From Astrocystis sublimbata (taxonomy: Eukaryota > Ascomycota > Sordariomycetes > Xylariales > Xylariaceae): a stretch of 64,000 nt of DNA. The first letter of the stretch is position 1. The number at the start of each line of letters is the position of its first letter. Positions 47,359 through 58,900 of this stretch are shown one piece after another. The notes beneath the pieces were generated by a model. The model was not told where the DNA came from. It saw nothing but the letters and a program-made list of their open reading frames with translations, and ran no database searches. A program made the translations under genes and the position numbers. The stretch is taken from positions 474,139-538,138 of the forward strand of contig JAJNNY010000024.1 of NCBI GenBank assembly GCA_022453515.1, in the 5' to 3' direction.

Positions 47359-47811
47359 TGTCACGAACCAACAGGGGCCGACCAGTCGGGTAGGCCAAGG
47401 GACAGATGAAGGGATACTGTGCGCGAAAGTGACATGCGGGGCTGCAGGCCAGGTCACAGAAGCAGTGTGGATCCCGAGTCTGAAGTCACGTGATGGATCA
47501 CTAGATCGTGGTGAGCCAGACTCACTGGAACACCGTGAGCCTGTGAGCCAGACCAGTGAGTGAAGGAAGGAAATACTATATAGCCTCGACGGCACTCCTA
47601 TATATCTAGTCTTTCCTTACTTCACTATTTAATCTAAGCATACCATTAGTTCTTAGAATGGGAGTAGTCTCCTAACGACTTAGTGAACGATACTTTATAT
47701 TGCTTAGCGATCCTTTGTTATAAGCTTAGCCCTTATCCTTAGGAACATAAACCCACTAAGACCCCTACTCTACCCTATACTCAGTGTTAAGGATAGAGCA
47801 GTCGTTATACA
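47359..47811 (+). mobile_element. Solo LTR (copy A), forward
   Basis: Starts TGTCACGAACCAAC and ends GTCGTTATACA, so it has TG...CA ends. TATATA at 47577-47582 marks the core promoter, and CACGTGA lies at 47487. From 47563 to the end it matches copy B in reverse with only three substitutions and one 2-nt indel; before 47563 the two have diverged. No gag-pol remains. No direct target duplication flanks it: GGGGG lies to the left and TAGTA to the right. Confidence 0.8.
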
Positions 47812-47884
47812 TAGTAGCAGTAGGATGAATAGCTAGCAGGCTTAACAGGTTACGAGTGATTAGACAAGCTAGTATTTCCCCCCC
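47812..47884. other. 73-bp spacer between inverted LTRs
   Basis: The stretch between the two LTR 3' ends, finishing in a C-run (TATTTCCCCCC). It has no obvious primer-binding site and no coding capacity. It may be the remnant of internal retroelement or target DNA. Confidence 0.6.
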
Positions 47885-48322
47885 TGTAACGACTGCTCTG
47901 TCCTTAACACTGAGTATAGGGTAGAGTAGGGGTCTTAGTGGGTTTATGTTCCTAAGGATAAGGGCTAAGCTTATAACAAAGGATCGCTAAGCAATATAAA
48001 GTATCGTTCACTAAGTCGTTAGGAGACTACTCCCATTCTAAGAACTAATAGTATGCTTAGATTAAATAGTGAAGTAAGGAAAGACTAGATACATAGGAGT
48101 GCCGTCGAGGCTATATAGTATTTCCTTCCTTCCTACAATTGCTTATCTCTGTTGTCTCTCAGAGACCACAGAGATTCTCTGTCACGCTACAGAGACATGT
48201 CACGTGATATCGAATACCCTTGTATCCGATATTCGCGTACCTATGCTTTCCTCGCATGACCCCTCGTCATGTGGCTGCGCTGGGCCTTTCCAACTGGCCT
48301 GTCCTGCAGTTGGTCCGTAACA
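47885..48322 (-). mobile_element. Solo LTR (copy B), reverse
   Basis: Read on the minus strand it starts TGTTACGGACCAACTG at 48322 and ends GTCGTTACA at 47885, again TG...CA. It has CACGTG at 48201-48206 and the same R-U5 half as copy A (47885-48132). Its U3 half (48133-48322) is clearly different, with several GAGA/TCTC inverted motifs around 48150-48195. No gag-pol sequence adjoins it. Confidence 0.8.
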
Positions 48323-48364
48323 CTATGTAGTACTAGTAGGTAGTAGATATATATACCTACTTAG

Positions 48365-48830
48365 CGGTTTCTAGGGGGGTTATAAGAAAAAAATATTTAT
48401 AGCTTATTTTAAATAGTATAGTTTATTATAATAAGCTATATAATTACTATTTATTTTTTGAATGTTTAAAATATAAGTTGTTTATTTTATAAGCTATTTA
48501 TTTAAAAAGCATATTAAATAGTTAAAACATATTAAACTTAAAAGTGGTTTAAAACAAGTTTTAATAGATTTATTTATTTAATTCTAAAAGTTTTATAATA
48601 GTTAAAAACCTTCTATTAAAAAACTAGATTATAAAACAAATAAATAAGCTTTTAACTAATATTAAAGTTATATATAGCTTTATAAAAATCTTTTTTATCT
48701 AAGCTTTAGTTAAAAATATATAACTAACTTTATATATTCTTAGCTGTTTCTAAATACTTATGTTTAATAAGTAGCTTAGTACGCTCAAAGCTTTAGTGCA
48801 TTCAAATTATTTAGCGCGCTTCCTAAATTA
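48365..48830. other. AT-rich block (probable RIP-decayed DNA)
   Basis: About 470 bp composed almost only of A and T, with AAGCTTT/TTTAAA-like runs and no coding potential. It begins sharply after the second LTR and ends before the palindrome repeat at 48890. It looks like a repeat heavily mutated by repeat-induced point mutation. Confidence 0.6.
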
Positions 48831-48892
48831 GTACGTTCCAAAATCCAGAGCCGCGTTATTTCCCCTCTTTTTTTCGAGCGTTCTAAAAACGG

Positions 48893-48940
48893 GAGCCGCA
48901 AATTTGCCGTATATTTACGGTTCCCCTAGGTCCCTAAATA
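48893..48940. repeat. Dispersed palindrome-bearing repeat, copy 2
   Basis: Contains the hairpin CCGTATATTTACGG (48907-48920) preceded by GCCGCA-AATTTG and followed by YTCC and CTAAATAACGG. It aligns by eye with the copy near 18135-18180, apart from a 4-bp difference before the hairpin. A GAGCGTTC motif 20 bp to the left recurs inverted at 18260. Confidence 0.45.
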
Positions 48941-49621
48941 ACGGTATGGTACCTACCTCGCCTGCCAATGACAATGACATAATCGGGCTCACCGTTACTC
49001 AGGGCTCGTAGTCATTCCGGGCCGGTACGGCAGAGCCATTTCCCTAGGCCGGCTCCAGGGTGAGTGGGGGGAGGGGGGGGGGGCCTCGTCACATGTCTGC
49101 GTGGAATGTGGGCAAGGTTTCTACTTCCTATTGGAGGTAGGTCCCTATCTAGGTAACCTAAACATGGACCTCAGTAGGTCGGACTGACACCTTGGCCGCT
49201 ACTGTGCATATCCCCTTTAGAGTTATACCCTACCTGCTACTATAAGGTAGAGGTGCCTAGCGAATTTTGCCCACCCTGGCATGCTTGGGCAGGCACCGGG
49301 ACTAGGTACGTACATCCTTGGAACTGCAGCGCCGTTCCAAAGGCTACAAGGCTGGCGTCGCCTCCATCTCAGTTACCAATGACCTAGCTGCATCTCCGAC
49401 CACTCGGTCCCCATCAGCATACCACCCACTCGCCATCTACATACTGCCCCATCGTCATCATCCAAGACGGGAAGTGCCTCTAGACCCCGTCACCGAACCA
49501 GAACCTCCGACCTCTTTATTCATTCATCCCTCCGTCTTCTCCACGCTCGCTATATCCAGAAGCAGCCGCCATCGCTTACTCTCGCTCCCTCCCGTATCTC
49601 GTGTGCGAGAAGCAGGTCATC
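48941..49621. other. Upstream region of RPT3
   Basis: Includes a G-run at 49064-49082 and a CT-rich leader-like stretch at 49490-49600 before the RPT3 start. TAGGTAC-type motifs occur at 49135-49155. No separate gene was identified. Confidence 0.5.
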
Positions 49622-51031
49622 ATGGGTGACGTGGCGATAGAGAATCCGGCTAACACAGTCGCCCCTCACAACAAACCCACCCCTTCCACCATACCCAATA
49701 TCGAGACCATCGAAGGTATTCCCTCCCAGGGTGGCGACGAATACGCCTCGTTAAAGAAGCTGCAACGGCACCTCGAGTACATCCAGCTGCAGGAGGAGTA
49801 TATCAAGGATGAGCAGAGGTAAGCCCAGCTCTCGCTGCCGATCCGCCGTCCTCGGCGTGCGGCTCGCCTATCAACGCTATGCTGGGACTCACGATTCATC
49901 CTAGGAGTCTGAAGCGCGAGCTTGTCCGCGCACAAGAGGAGATCAAGCGCATCCAGAGTGTCCCCTTAGTCATTGGCCAGTTCATGGAGGCCATTGACCA
50001 AAAGTACGTCCCTCCGTCTGACCATGCTTCGACTGCGTCCTGACCATTTACCCAATTACAGCACCGGCATAGTCCAGTCCAGCACGGGCTCCAACTATGT
50101 CGTCCGCATTCTATCAACACTGGATCGCGAGCTACTGAAGCCATCGTCCTCCGTCGCCCTCCACCGACACTCCAACGCCCTCGTCGACATCCTGCCCCCC
50201 GAAGCCGACTCGTCCATCGCCATGCTAGGTGCCGATGAGAAGCCTGATGTGACGTATGCTGATGTTGGTGGCTTGGACATGCAGAAGCAGGAGATTCGAG
50301 AAGCCGTCGAGTTGCCCCTGACACACTTTGATCTCTATAAACAGATTGGCATCGATCCCCCACGAGGTGTCCTTCTGTATGGCCCTCCCGGTACTGGCAA
50401 GACTATGTTGGTCAAGGCTGTGGCCAACTCGACGACTGCCAATTTCATTCGCGTCGTGGGCTCCGAATTTGTCCAGAAGTACTTAGGTGAAGGGCCGCGA
50501 ATGGTTCGAGACGTGTTTCGCATGGCTCGTGAGAACTCGCCTGCGATTATCTTCATTGACGAGATTGACGCCATTGCAACCAAGCGATTTGATGCGCAGA
50601 CCGGCGCTGACAGGGAAGTGCAGCGTATTCTGCTTGAGCTTCTGAACCAGATGGATGGTTTCGACCAGACGGCGAATGTCAAGGTGATCATGGCCACGAA
50701 CCGAGCAGATACTCTGGATCCTGCCCTTCTCCGACCGGGTCGGCTGGACAGGAAGATTGAGTTCCCTAGTCTACGGGACCGTAGAGAACGACGTCTGATC
50801 TTCTCGACCATTGCTAGCAAGATGAGCCTGGCGCCTGAAGTCGACATGGATAGCTTGATTGTGCGCAACGACCCCCTAAGCGGTGCTGTTATAGCTGCCA
50901 TAATGCAGGAGGCAGGTCTACGTGCTGTCCGGAAGAACAGGTACAACATTATCCAGTCGGACCTTGAGGATGCTTACTCCAGTCAAGTCAAGGGGACCAG
51001 CGACGAGAACAAATTCGACTTTTACAAGTAG
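49622..51031 (+). CDS. RPT3: 26S proteasome regulatory ATPase Rpt3
   Basis: One of six AAA ATPases of the 19S base that unfold substrates and open the 20S gate. It is 421 aa from exons 49622-49818, 49905-50003 and 50062-51031 (introns 86 and 58 bp). The ATG at 49622 was chosen; an in-frame start 21 bp upstream is possible. An N-terminal coiled coil ([20 protein letters not shown]) leads into the OB domain. The AAA module has Walker A GPPGTGKT, pore loop [12 protein letters not shown], Walker B IIFIDEID and arginine-finger region [23 protein letters not shown]. The chain ends in FDFYK, where FYK is the HbYX-type tail that docks into the 20S alpha ring. The segment [20 protein letters not shown] identifies Rpt3 among the six subunits. 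Confidence 0.96.
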
Positions 51032-52434
51032 ACTTGTCCTGAGCGGCCAATTGGCGGACGGTGGTTTGTTTTTCATGGTTTAGCATTGAAGACGGGTGGG
51101 AATGCCTTCCATGGGACGAGGCATGGATGGGCATACAACAGCTGTGGCCGAGCTCGTAAGGAGAGGGTAGGGCTTAGCTACGCACTAAAACTATAGTGCA
51201 GTGTACCAGTGTAGCAGTATGGCAATATCTACGGCGTATCTGCTGATTTTTCTTGGGGCGACGAATTTGCATGCTTGACAGACATGACATGAGTTTGTAT
51301 ATGGTTGGCTGTCGTCTTCTGTATTCAGCCACAGCTCCCTAGGTATCCGTCGAGGCAGACTCAAAGCTATACTGTGGAATGTCCCAATCAGCCCAACGCA
51401 GCTCATGCTGTATTTGCGGGACGCATGTTGCAGTCTAGAGTTTGCTTCAAAGGAACTTCAAAAGCTGACGTTTATACGTTAGATGACTTCGTCAAGTACT
51501 TTTTGGCCAATCGGTTTCGTCTACTTGCGCAGTAAACCTCTGAGCCGAAGAAATCGACGTGTGTTGTATACATTTAATATATCATCTTCCCTTACCTTAC
51601 GCCTTGGTGATATCCCGAGCTCCTCCGATGCGCTCATCGAGCACACGAGATACGCCGTAATCTTTAAGTGCAGCTTCAATCTGACCTGGTCTTCGTACGC
51701 GACTCAAAAGGACCTTAATCATCATAGCATAAGCGGCATCTTCTATGATCCATGCTGAACACAATTTAGCAAGAGCTCGGGGATATGCTTCTACTCCCTC
51801 TGCGAGTGTCTTAATCCATTGCAGCCTTCCACCTTTTTCTGCCGCAGTCAAGGAAGCGTGTATTGACTTAAAGTCATGCATGCCTTAGCCTACTTACTTC
51901 AGCATCTGGCCTTAGGAACTGACTCCTGGTGAGGAGCCCGTTGTTCAAACAGTATCTAAACATTGCAACAATGACATGACATGCTATTTGGGAAACTCCG
52001 CAATGCGTGAGACCAAGAGTCAAGATCGCGCCATAACCTTCGTTTCTACTTCTACAGATACGGTTTGTTTACGAGAGCCTCCGATTACAATTCTCATGTG
52101 TAAAACGAAGCGAGGGGAAATGCTTCAGATTCTGAGCTTTATGTATCTGTCAAACAGCCGTTTCTCATAGGTTTGGAGCAGGCATGCGGACAGTAGTTAT
52201 GGGAAGGGTTCACGGGATTGGATTTATGAAGACATGAGAGGTGGAAGACAGAATGCTACTTGAATTCAGCTATGAAGCCCAGATATAAGCAACACACATC
52301 GAATACTGATGTGGTGGTATAAGCCGCCCTCAACTCCTGTACTTATGCAACGGTAGCTAGAGAACCGCAGTCCTCTGTATGTCTTCTGCTGGATAGCAGA
52401 TATTCATATGCAATCCATGTCTCTTTGCATTTAA
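51032..52434. other. 1.4-kb convergent intergenic region
   Basis: Between the RPT3 and LOS1 stop codons. A minus-strand ORF of 94 codons (51597-51881, ATG start) has no family I recognise and no joining exons, so it was not called as a gene. Otherwise nothing was seen. Confidence 0.5.
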
Positions 52435-55400
52435 TTATTTTAGCTTGTTATCTTTGAGGGTTTGAAGGTATTTTGCAAATGTTTTCCTATCAGTCGAGGT
52501 AGTCATATTTCGTAGGAACTGCTCGCCATCGACCCCCAGTTCAGGAAACAGTGTGGACTGTAGATGCTGTATGAAACTAGCTCCTGTTTTGAGATAAATA
52601 ATCTGTTCGAGGCCAGCAATTTCATTCAACACCTGTTTAGTCTGAGCATCTGTGGATGGTCGAAACTGCGAGTTGGACAAAACCTGCCAGCACGCTAGGT
52701 GAAATCTATCAATCAAGATTAATTGATCAAATCCGGGAATGGTTGGAGACGGTGACCCAAGGGTGGCCGGGTTTTCAGATATGGTTGCGACGTCTGGTCC
52801 ACCCCAGACTGTTGCCATCTTGGCTAGGAGACTGAATGCAATCTTGCTGGCTGGCAGGTTGCCAGAGCTTGGCTCGATTTCCGTGGCTAAAGAAAGTATT
52901 GAACCAATCAATTCCTCGAAGAAGCCCTGGTTGGCTTCCGAGATGAGAACACCTCCTAGGTCATTGTTCAGAATTATACCGAGGAATGTGAGATATTCGC
53001 GCCTTAGTTCCGCGAGCTGTATCTCATCATCCGTACCGCTGATAGGTTCTCTGAGTCCTCCGAAGACTCTTTGTAGCAATGGCGTCAACAAGACATTTAG
53101 CACGTCGAAGATCTCTGTCTTGAACCCGAAAACTACTTGGTCTAATAGGCGAAGGAACATGGCCATTTCGTCTTTGGAAGAGCTCTGAGATAGAAGACCC
53201 TCGATCCACTGGGGGAGCTGTGGAAGTACGGCCGAACCCAAAACTCCAAGCAACCTGGAAAATGCTGCTCTACAAGCGGCACGGATATCAGAAGATGTGT
53301 TGAGTTCGTTGAGGGCGATTAGGATGGCTTCAGCAGCTCTCGCAAATTCGTCTGATAGAGCTTTAGGAGGTGGAGGCCGCTGGTTGGAATTTTGGGACCC
53401 CGGAGTCCAATCGGAAAAGCCGTGGGCCAGTGTGCCCAGGGCCATTATGATGTGATGCACCTGAAGTATAGCTTGATTGTCCCCTGCTTTCGCTCGCGGA
53501 AGATGCTGTTCCATGTCGGCAAACAATGGATCCATTACGGAGCGAGCATACAAAGCCTGCTTATCAGCGGGAGTACTAGCTGTAGATGATATGCAGCCTA
53601 TCGCCTCGAAGAGGTATAACTGGGCATTGAAAACAGCGTCTGCTGAGTTGTCGGTCTCGTCTGAGGACATGTCATCGTCTGCGTCGTCATTAGGAACCTC
53701 AGCCTTGATGGGAAGTAGGTCGCTAATGGACTGAATGACCGTTTCGGCAACATTTCCCACCTGAGCTCTCAGATGCTTCACAAACCGGAAGAACAGATAC
53801 CAAGACCGCGTGCGGATCCGAACGTGGCTGTGATGTACGAGGGTCACGAAGCTTTCTAAGACCTGGACAATCATAGAAGATTGAGCCTCGAAAAACGCGC
53901 TATATCGATGGCATATCTCCATATACTGCAGGAGGATGGCCGGATGTGGATAATTGGCAACGCCTGCTATCGGATTAGCATACTTTTGCGACAGATGGGA
54001 AAGGAGCATTCATTCACCTGACTGCACCATCTTAGTCATCATTGCAGTTAGTCTCTCACTTGCCTGAGGGGGCGGTCCGGTCTTCATACCCAGTCCCTGG
54101 CTGGGCGTGGCAAGCTCGCCAAAAAGATACATCTCGTGGAGAGCTAAGTCGAGATCTCTCCAATCCAACTGGGAGCCTTGCTCATCCAGCGATTGAAAGC
54201 TCCTCGCGACGAGATTTGATAGGACGTCTACGTATAGATTTGCATCCACTGCGGCAACACTTTTCTGTAACACTTGCAACTTTTTACGGAGCTCTTGGAA
54301 CTCGGCCTCGTCGGTTTGCTCGTCTTCCTCGCCCCATGACGAGGTCTCATCGTACCGCATTTTCATGATGATGGCATTCAAGATTGGAGTAAGCATCTCC
54401 GAGAAAACCTCGGGCATTGAGTCTATTTTGCGGAAATACTGGAGCAGATCGGTCAGGGACGGGATGACAGTAGAGCATACTTCATCGTATTCATCCGAGA
54501 AGAAGCGTAATAGGAGAGGCACAAAGTCTCGGACTAACGATGTTGCCTTCATTTTAGTAGCATCATCTGTAGCACGATCTTCGAGTACCCTCACAAGATC
54601 GGCCATGACAGTATTCACGAGCTTGGCAACGGCTTCGGCTAGGTCTGTGTCGTACAGTGATGTGCCTTTATGGTCACCGAGTGGAGGGCTTGCAATGAGT
54701 GTCGAGATAATAGACCGTAGATCGAGATATGAGATCATCTCGGTCTTGTCGGCCGGGCGCATCTTCTTCCCTACTATTTCGTTGAAGGCATCGATGGCTG
54801 CGTCACGGACCTTGTCGGCGGCACCCGATGCATTCGTCCTCCCAATAAGCGGGAAAATCTGGCCGAGCATTTCTTGGTTAATGATCAACGAGATGTCAAT
54901 CCAGCTGATCCATTTCCCGAGAACTTTCAGGGTCATCTCGACAATGACATCGTCCTGGTCGCGGTACAGGCCGAAGATGTCTTTCCAAGATTGGGCTATC
55001 TTCTGCACATCTCTTTCGCGCAACAGATCTTTCAGGTCCGTGTGGACGCGAACCTGGGCGTCCTGGCGCGCGACCAATACATCGGCAATCTCATCGTGTA
55101 TGGAGCTGAGTATGCGCAGGTAGAGGGCGACACCTGCGATATTATCGGGCCGTGCGCTACCAGGGATAGTAGTGAGAGTGAGGAAGTCGTCAATGAAGCT
55201 CTCCCAGCCTTCTCTGTAGAGACTGACGAAAAGGGTGGTGAGGATTTGGGTGAGTTTGTTCTGAAGGCCGACGGAGTCGGGCGGAGACTGCTGGTTGGTG
55301 GTGTAATTGGCTCTTATGTATTCCAAGAGGACATCTCGGAGGGAGACGAGGCTTTGAGGCGGTAGAGACTGGACATGGATGATCTGGTTGACGATCTCGA

Positions 55401-55981
55401 GCGGGACAAGTCGAACAACTTCGGAGGGGTGTTGTTGTCTCGTGAAGAGAGAGATGCAAGCCTGGCAGACCTGCCATGCTTCCGAGTTGTAACGCAGCTG
55501 GTCCAGATATTCAAAAGCCTGGCCTTTGAGGTTGTTGTCGGAGGTAGCGTTCCAGGCAATCTCGATGGCGTTCTCGATCTGGTTGGGCAGTGTCAGCTGG
55601 ATCGACGACAGGCCACGCAGAAGGCGAACATCCCAGGCGATCTATCGGCAACGAAGGGAAAGAAGAAGAAAAGGGGGGGAGAAGGAGAAGAAGAATGCTG
55701 CAGCTGCCGGTGATGTGTGTGTGAGAGAGATGGATGGGCCTCGGATGGGTTGCATGGCTCGAGCGCAGATGGACCGATAGACAGACGGATAGGACGGTGA
55801 AGGGATCCATTCGAACCAGACCAAACAGAAACCAGACGACCGCGGCAGGGAACTGGAGACGAGAGACGAGAGGCAGAGGCAGAGGCAGAGGCAGAGACAG
55901 GGTGGTGGTGGTGGGGCTTCGTAGGTATCTCGGTGAGGGGGGAACAGGAGGAAGGAGGGGAAGTCGTACCTGAGACTCCAT
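52435..55981 (-). CDS. LOS1: Exportin-T, nuclear tRNA exporter
   Basis: A karyopherin-beta that exports mature tRNA with Ran-GTP; 1055 aa, the usual size. Exons are 55970-55981 (12 nt, MESQ), 54018-55641 and 52435-53966. The first intron is 328 bp; the second (53967-54017, 51 bp) removes an apparent TGA-ATG break and joins MVQSA to GVANYPHPAILLQYMEI. The N-terminal helices IAWDVRLLRGLSSIQLTLP, NQIENAIEIAWNATSDNNLKGQAF and YLDQLRYNSEAWQVC, then WKDIFGLYRDQDD and KWISWIDISLI, match Xpo-t HEAT repeats. The C-terminal half has the fungal-type RTRSWYLFFRFVKHLR. An acidic loop (DDADDDMSSDETD) lies in the middle. Start-site evidence is the short MESQ exon with a GTACGA donor. Confidence 0.92.
55871..55899. 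repeat. (GGCAGA)n repeat in LOS1 intron 1
   Basis: About five hexamer units, followed by a (GGT)n stretch, lie inside the 328-bp first intron of LOS1. On the transcribed minus strand they form a TCTGCC pyrimidine-rich tract. Confidence 0.8.
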
Positions 55982-58900
55982 GTTGCTGCTTGTGATCCGA
56001 TGCTATGACAAAGAGGAGACTGAGCTCATGGTCGGGACCAGCAGGGGATGTGGCAGGTCGTAGCCAGCAGCGGGTTTCTCTTGTGTTATGGTCGGGCTTC
56101 GTTGCTGTGTGTGACTCGGCGGCAGCAATGATGATAACGTCGATTACCGGGCGTCGGGCGTCGGACTTGTGCCTGCTGGCTGTTCCAAGATCGCAGGCAA
56201 AGCTTTTAACAAACCTTCTAGAACAAACGTTAAGAATGGAAGAAGAGAATGGAGGGCAAACGTACGTCAGGGCACATGGGAAGATACGATATGTTGTAGG
56301 CGGCGGCGGCGGCGGCGGTATGCAGAGATGAGAAAAGACGGCATGAAGTTGTCACTCCCCCACCTTGACCACTGGTTGGAGTGGCCCAGCAGCAGCAGCA
56401 CCTGCCTATAGGTCCTAGGTATAGGCAGGTGTCGGTAGGTAGTCGGTTCGTACCTACAGGTACCTACCTAGGTAGGCAGCTTAGGTGTCTACCTCCAGGC
56501 TACTGTAGCACAGCTGCTGTCACGGATGGGTGTCTGTCTGGTGGGGGGGTCTGCACCGGAAAATAAAATCAAAATCCAAAAATCCAGTTGCCGCCTGCAT
56601 TGGGCTGCCTGTCGCCTGTGCTGCCCGCATTGCCCCGCCATTGTAACCCCCCACCTTCCGAACCCAGCCAACACCAAAACACCAACACGCAGCACGACAC
56701 GCAGCACGACACCCGACTCGACAGGAAACCTTCAGCATCGAGCATCGCGCATCTTCCATGTCTACTTACATACGTGGGCATCTACGGACCTAAGAACAAC
56801 TTGGAAGTGTCCTGCACCACCCCAAATTGGCACGTGCTAGCAAACTACCTACCCCGTGGCTGTCTCGCCTGTCATGATGGAAATTTGAATAGTAGGTTTA
56901 GCCTGTACCAAAAGCATTGGCTCGGGTATTTTCGATACCAAGCTACCTAGGTTGGTACAGTACGTGGCCAGATTTGGAGACGATCCTTAGAGGGCTTGCA
57001 CAGACATCGCATCTTTGTTTGCGCTGTCTGCGGTATATACTCAAGGTTCTGTGCCAGCCTTGCCAGCCAGCCCCCTTTCCCTTGATCAGGTATGCACAAC
57101 CCCAAGCTGACTGAGGATCATGGATGCCGACAGACAGACAACTATGAGGACTATTCGCTCGCTAAAAAGGCCATATAGCTTTGGCCTGTTTCTATGATCC
57201 CCTGCCGAGCCTGCCAGCCATGTTTTCATCGGTATGGAAAGTAGATACAGTCTGATCGCTCGATGATTACTCAAGTAGGCACCTCAGCTCTGGCAGGGCC
57301 AGATGATCGACCTTGTGAGTGACCAACTCTCAGTGAGGCTGGAGCGCCGATCTCTCGTGGTATTGCCGCATAGCCAACTAACATGTTTCACATAAATTAC
57401 ACCCATCAAAATGTGGTTTGTCGAAAAACTAAACCCAGACGAGGGGCTTCATCAAGGGCTTCTGCATAGGTCGGTAGTATCGCAGTATTACAGCATATAA
57501 GTGCACAAACTTCAGGAGGTTTCGGCTGCTAAACTGCCCCAAATAGATGGCTCGTCCCTCGCAGCCAGATTAAAGGGTGATGCTAACCTTCGTTATCTCG
57601 ATCACGCACCCAGATGCCAGTCGAGCAGGATAGGAGAAGCAGTTCCACACAACAACTGTGCAGTGTGGGCAGACCAGACAGTCAGTCCCTCGAGTGCCAG
57701 ACAGCGGCCACTCGCCAGACATAAGTAGACGCCTACTCGTACAGATATTATCTTCGGTTGTCCTCGATTATCCAGGCACGCCAGGCTTGCCAGGATATCA
57801 GTATGCCAAGCTGCCAGGACACACGGTTCTAGCCTTAGCGTAATGATCGGATAAACATCCCGAATTTCAAGGCGCGGCAGTTAACTTCAGTATCTAGCTC
57901 AAGCCGGTAGGGTAATGATCTTTCAGCACACGAGACATACTTGACATCAACATTGCAGATATTGCTTACTAGGGTACACCTTTGGGCGGTAGACTGTACT
58001 GTACTTTGATAAGGCATGGCGAGGGATGGCTACTTGTGTTGTTACCCTCTTGTTGAGGACACCAACATGGCTTAACTACTCGACTACCTACACGTAGGGG
58101 CGCTGGCTCATGCTCATTACATGTTAGCCAATTAGCCCAAACGTCATTGGTACCACAATAAAGGCAAAAAGCATACGAACCGGGTCAGACTCGCTTTATT
58201 TGTCGTCATTGTGGTTAAAACTTTAAAGTGCGAAGCAAACTCTGCGAGGTTCCAGATATCTAAGGGACAGGAGTGTTCCTGCATTAGCGCCAGATTTCTC
58301 CCATCCGCAACATTAAAGGATCCTCCTGCTACATATGTATATCCACACTTAACTAACATGGCGACCACTGCTTCCGTGTGGTCATGAGACATGATCATCA
58401 TCTGCATTTACTACCTAGTCTAACTCCCTACAACATGGATTGTAAGATGTTTATTCAACAGGAGTCGGTGGGTATAGCATTGCGTGTTGTATCCCTTCGT
58501 CTAGCAAACTGGTGTTTGCTTCATAGAATGTTCTTATTATCAGAGTCCTCGTACATACTTGATTGACTGCAACGTAACCGTCACAAAGCAGTCAAGATTA
58601 GATGTTGTGACACTGAAGATGCAGACTCCCTGCTGAAACCTATTAGCCAAGTGGATTCTGGGCAACATGGTTGTCCCTCCTCATCCCAGTCGGCCGTGCT
58701 AAATGGCTTTCAAGCGGAATATAATTGGCTAGGTCACTTGGGATCTGCTGTTTATGCGGAGAACTTAGTGCCCCCCCTGATCACAATCCTTACCACTGCA
58801 TTTACCAATTAAAGCTTAATACTGCAGAGAGGTTTTTCTCCACAGCTGTCCAAAGGCCCATCGTTGGACCGAGATGACTCCATCCAACGACATGACCAAC

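Noticed and set aside
51597..51881. 94-codon minus-strand ORF between RPT3 and LOS1
   Set aside because: It has an ATG and a helical look, but no recognised family, no flanking exons and only ordinary length for chance.
54003..54018. Apparent stop-start (TGA-ATG) break splitting LOS1 into two genes or a pseudogene
   Set aside because: A 51-bp GT-AG intron (53967-54017) removes it and restores the expected exportin sequence.
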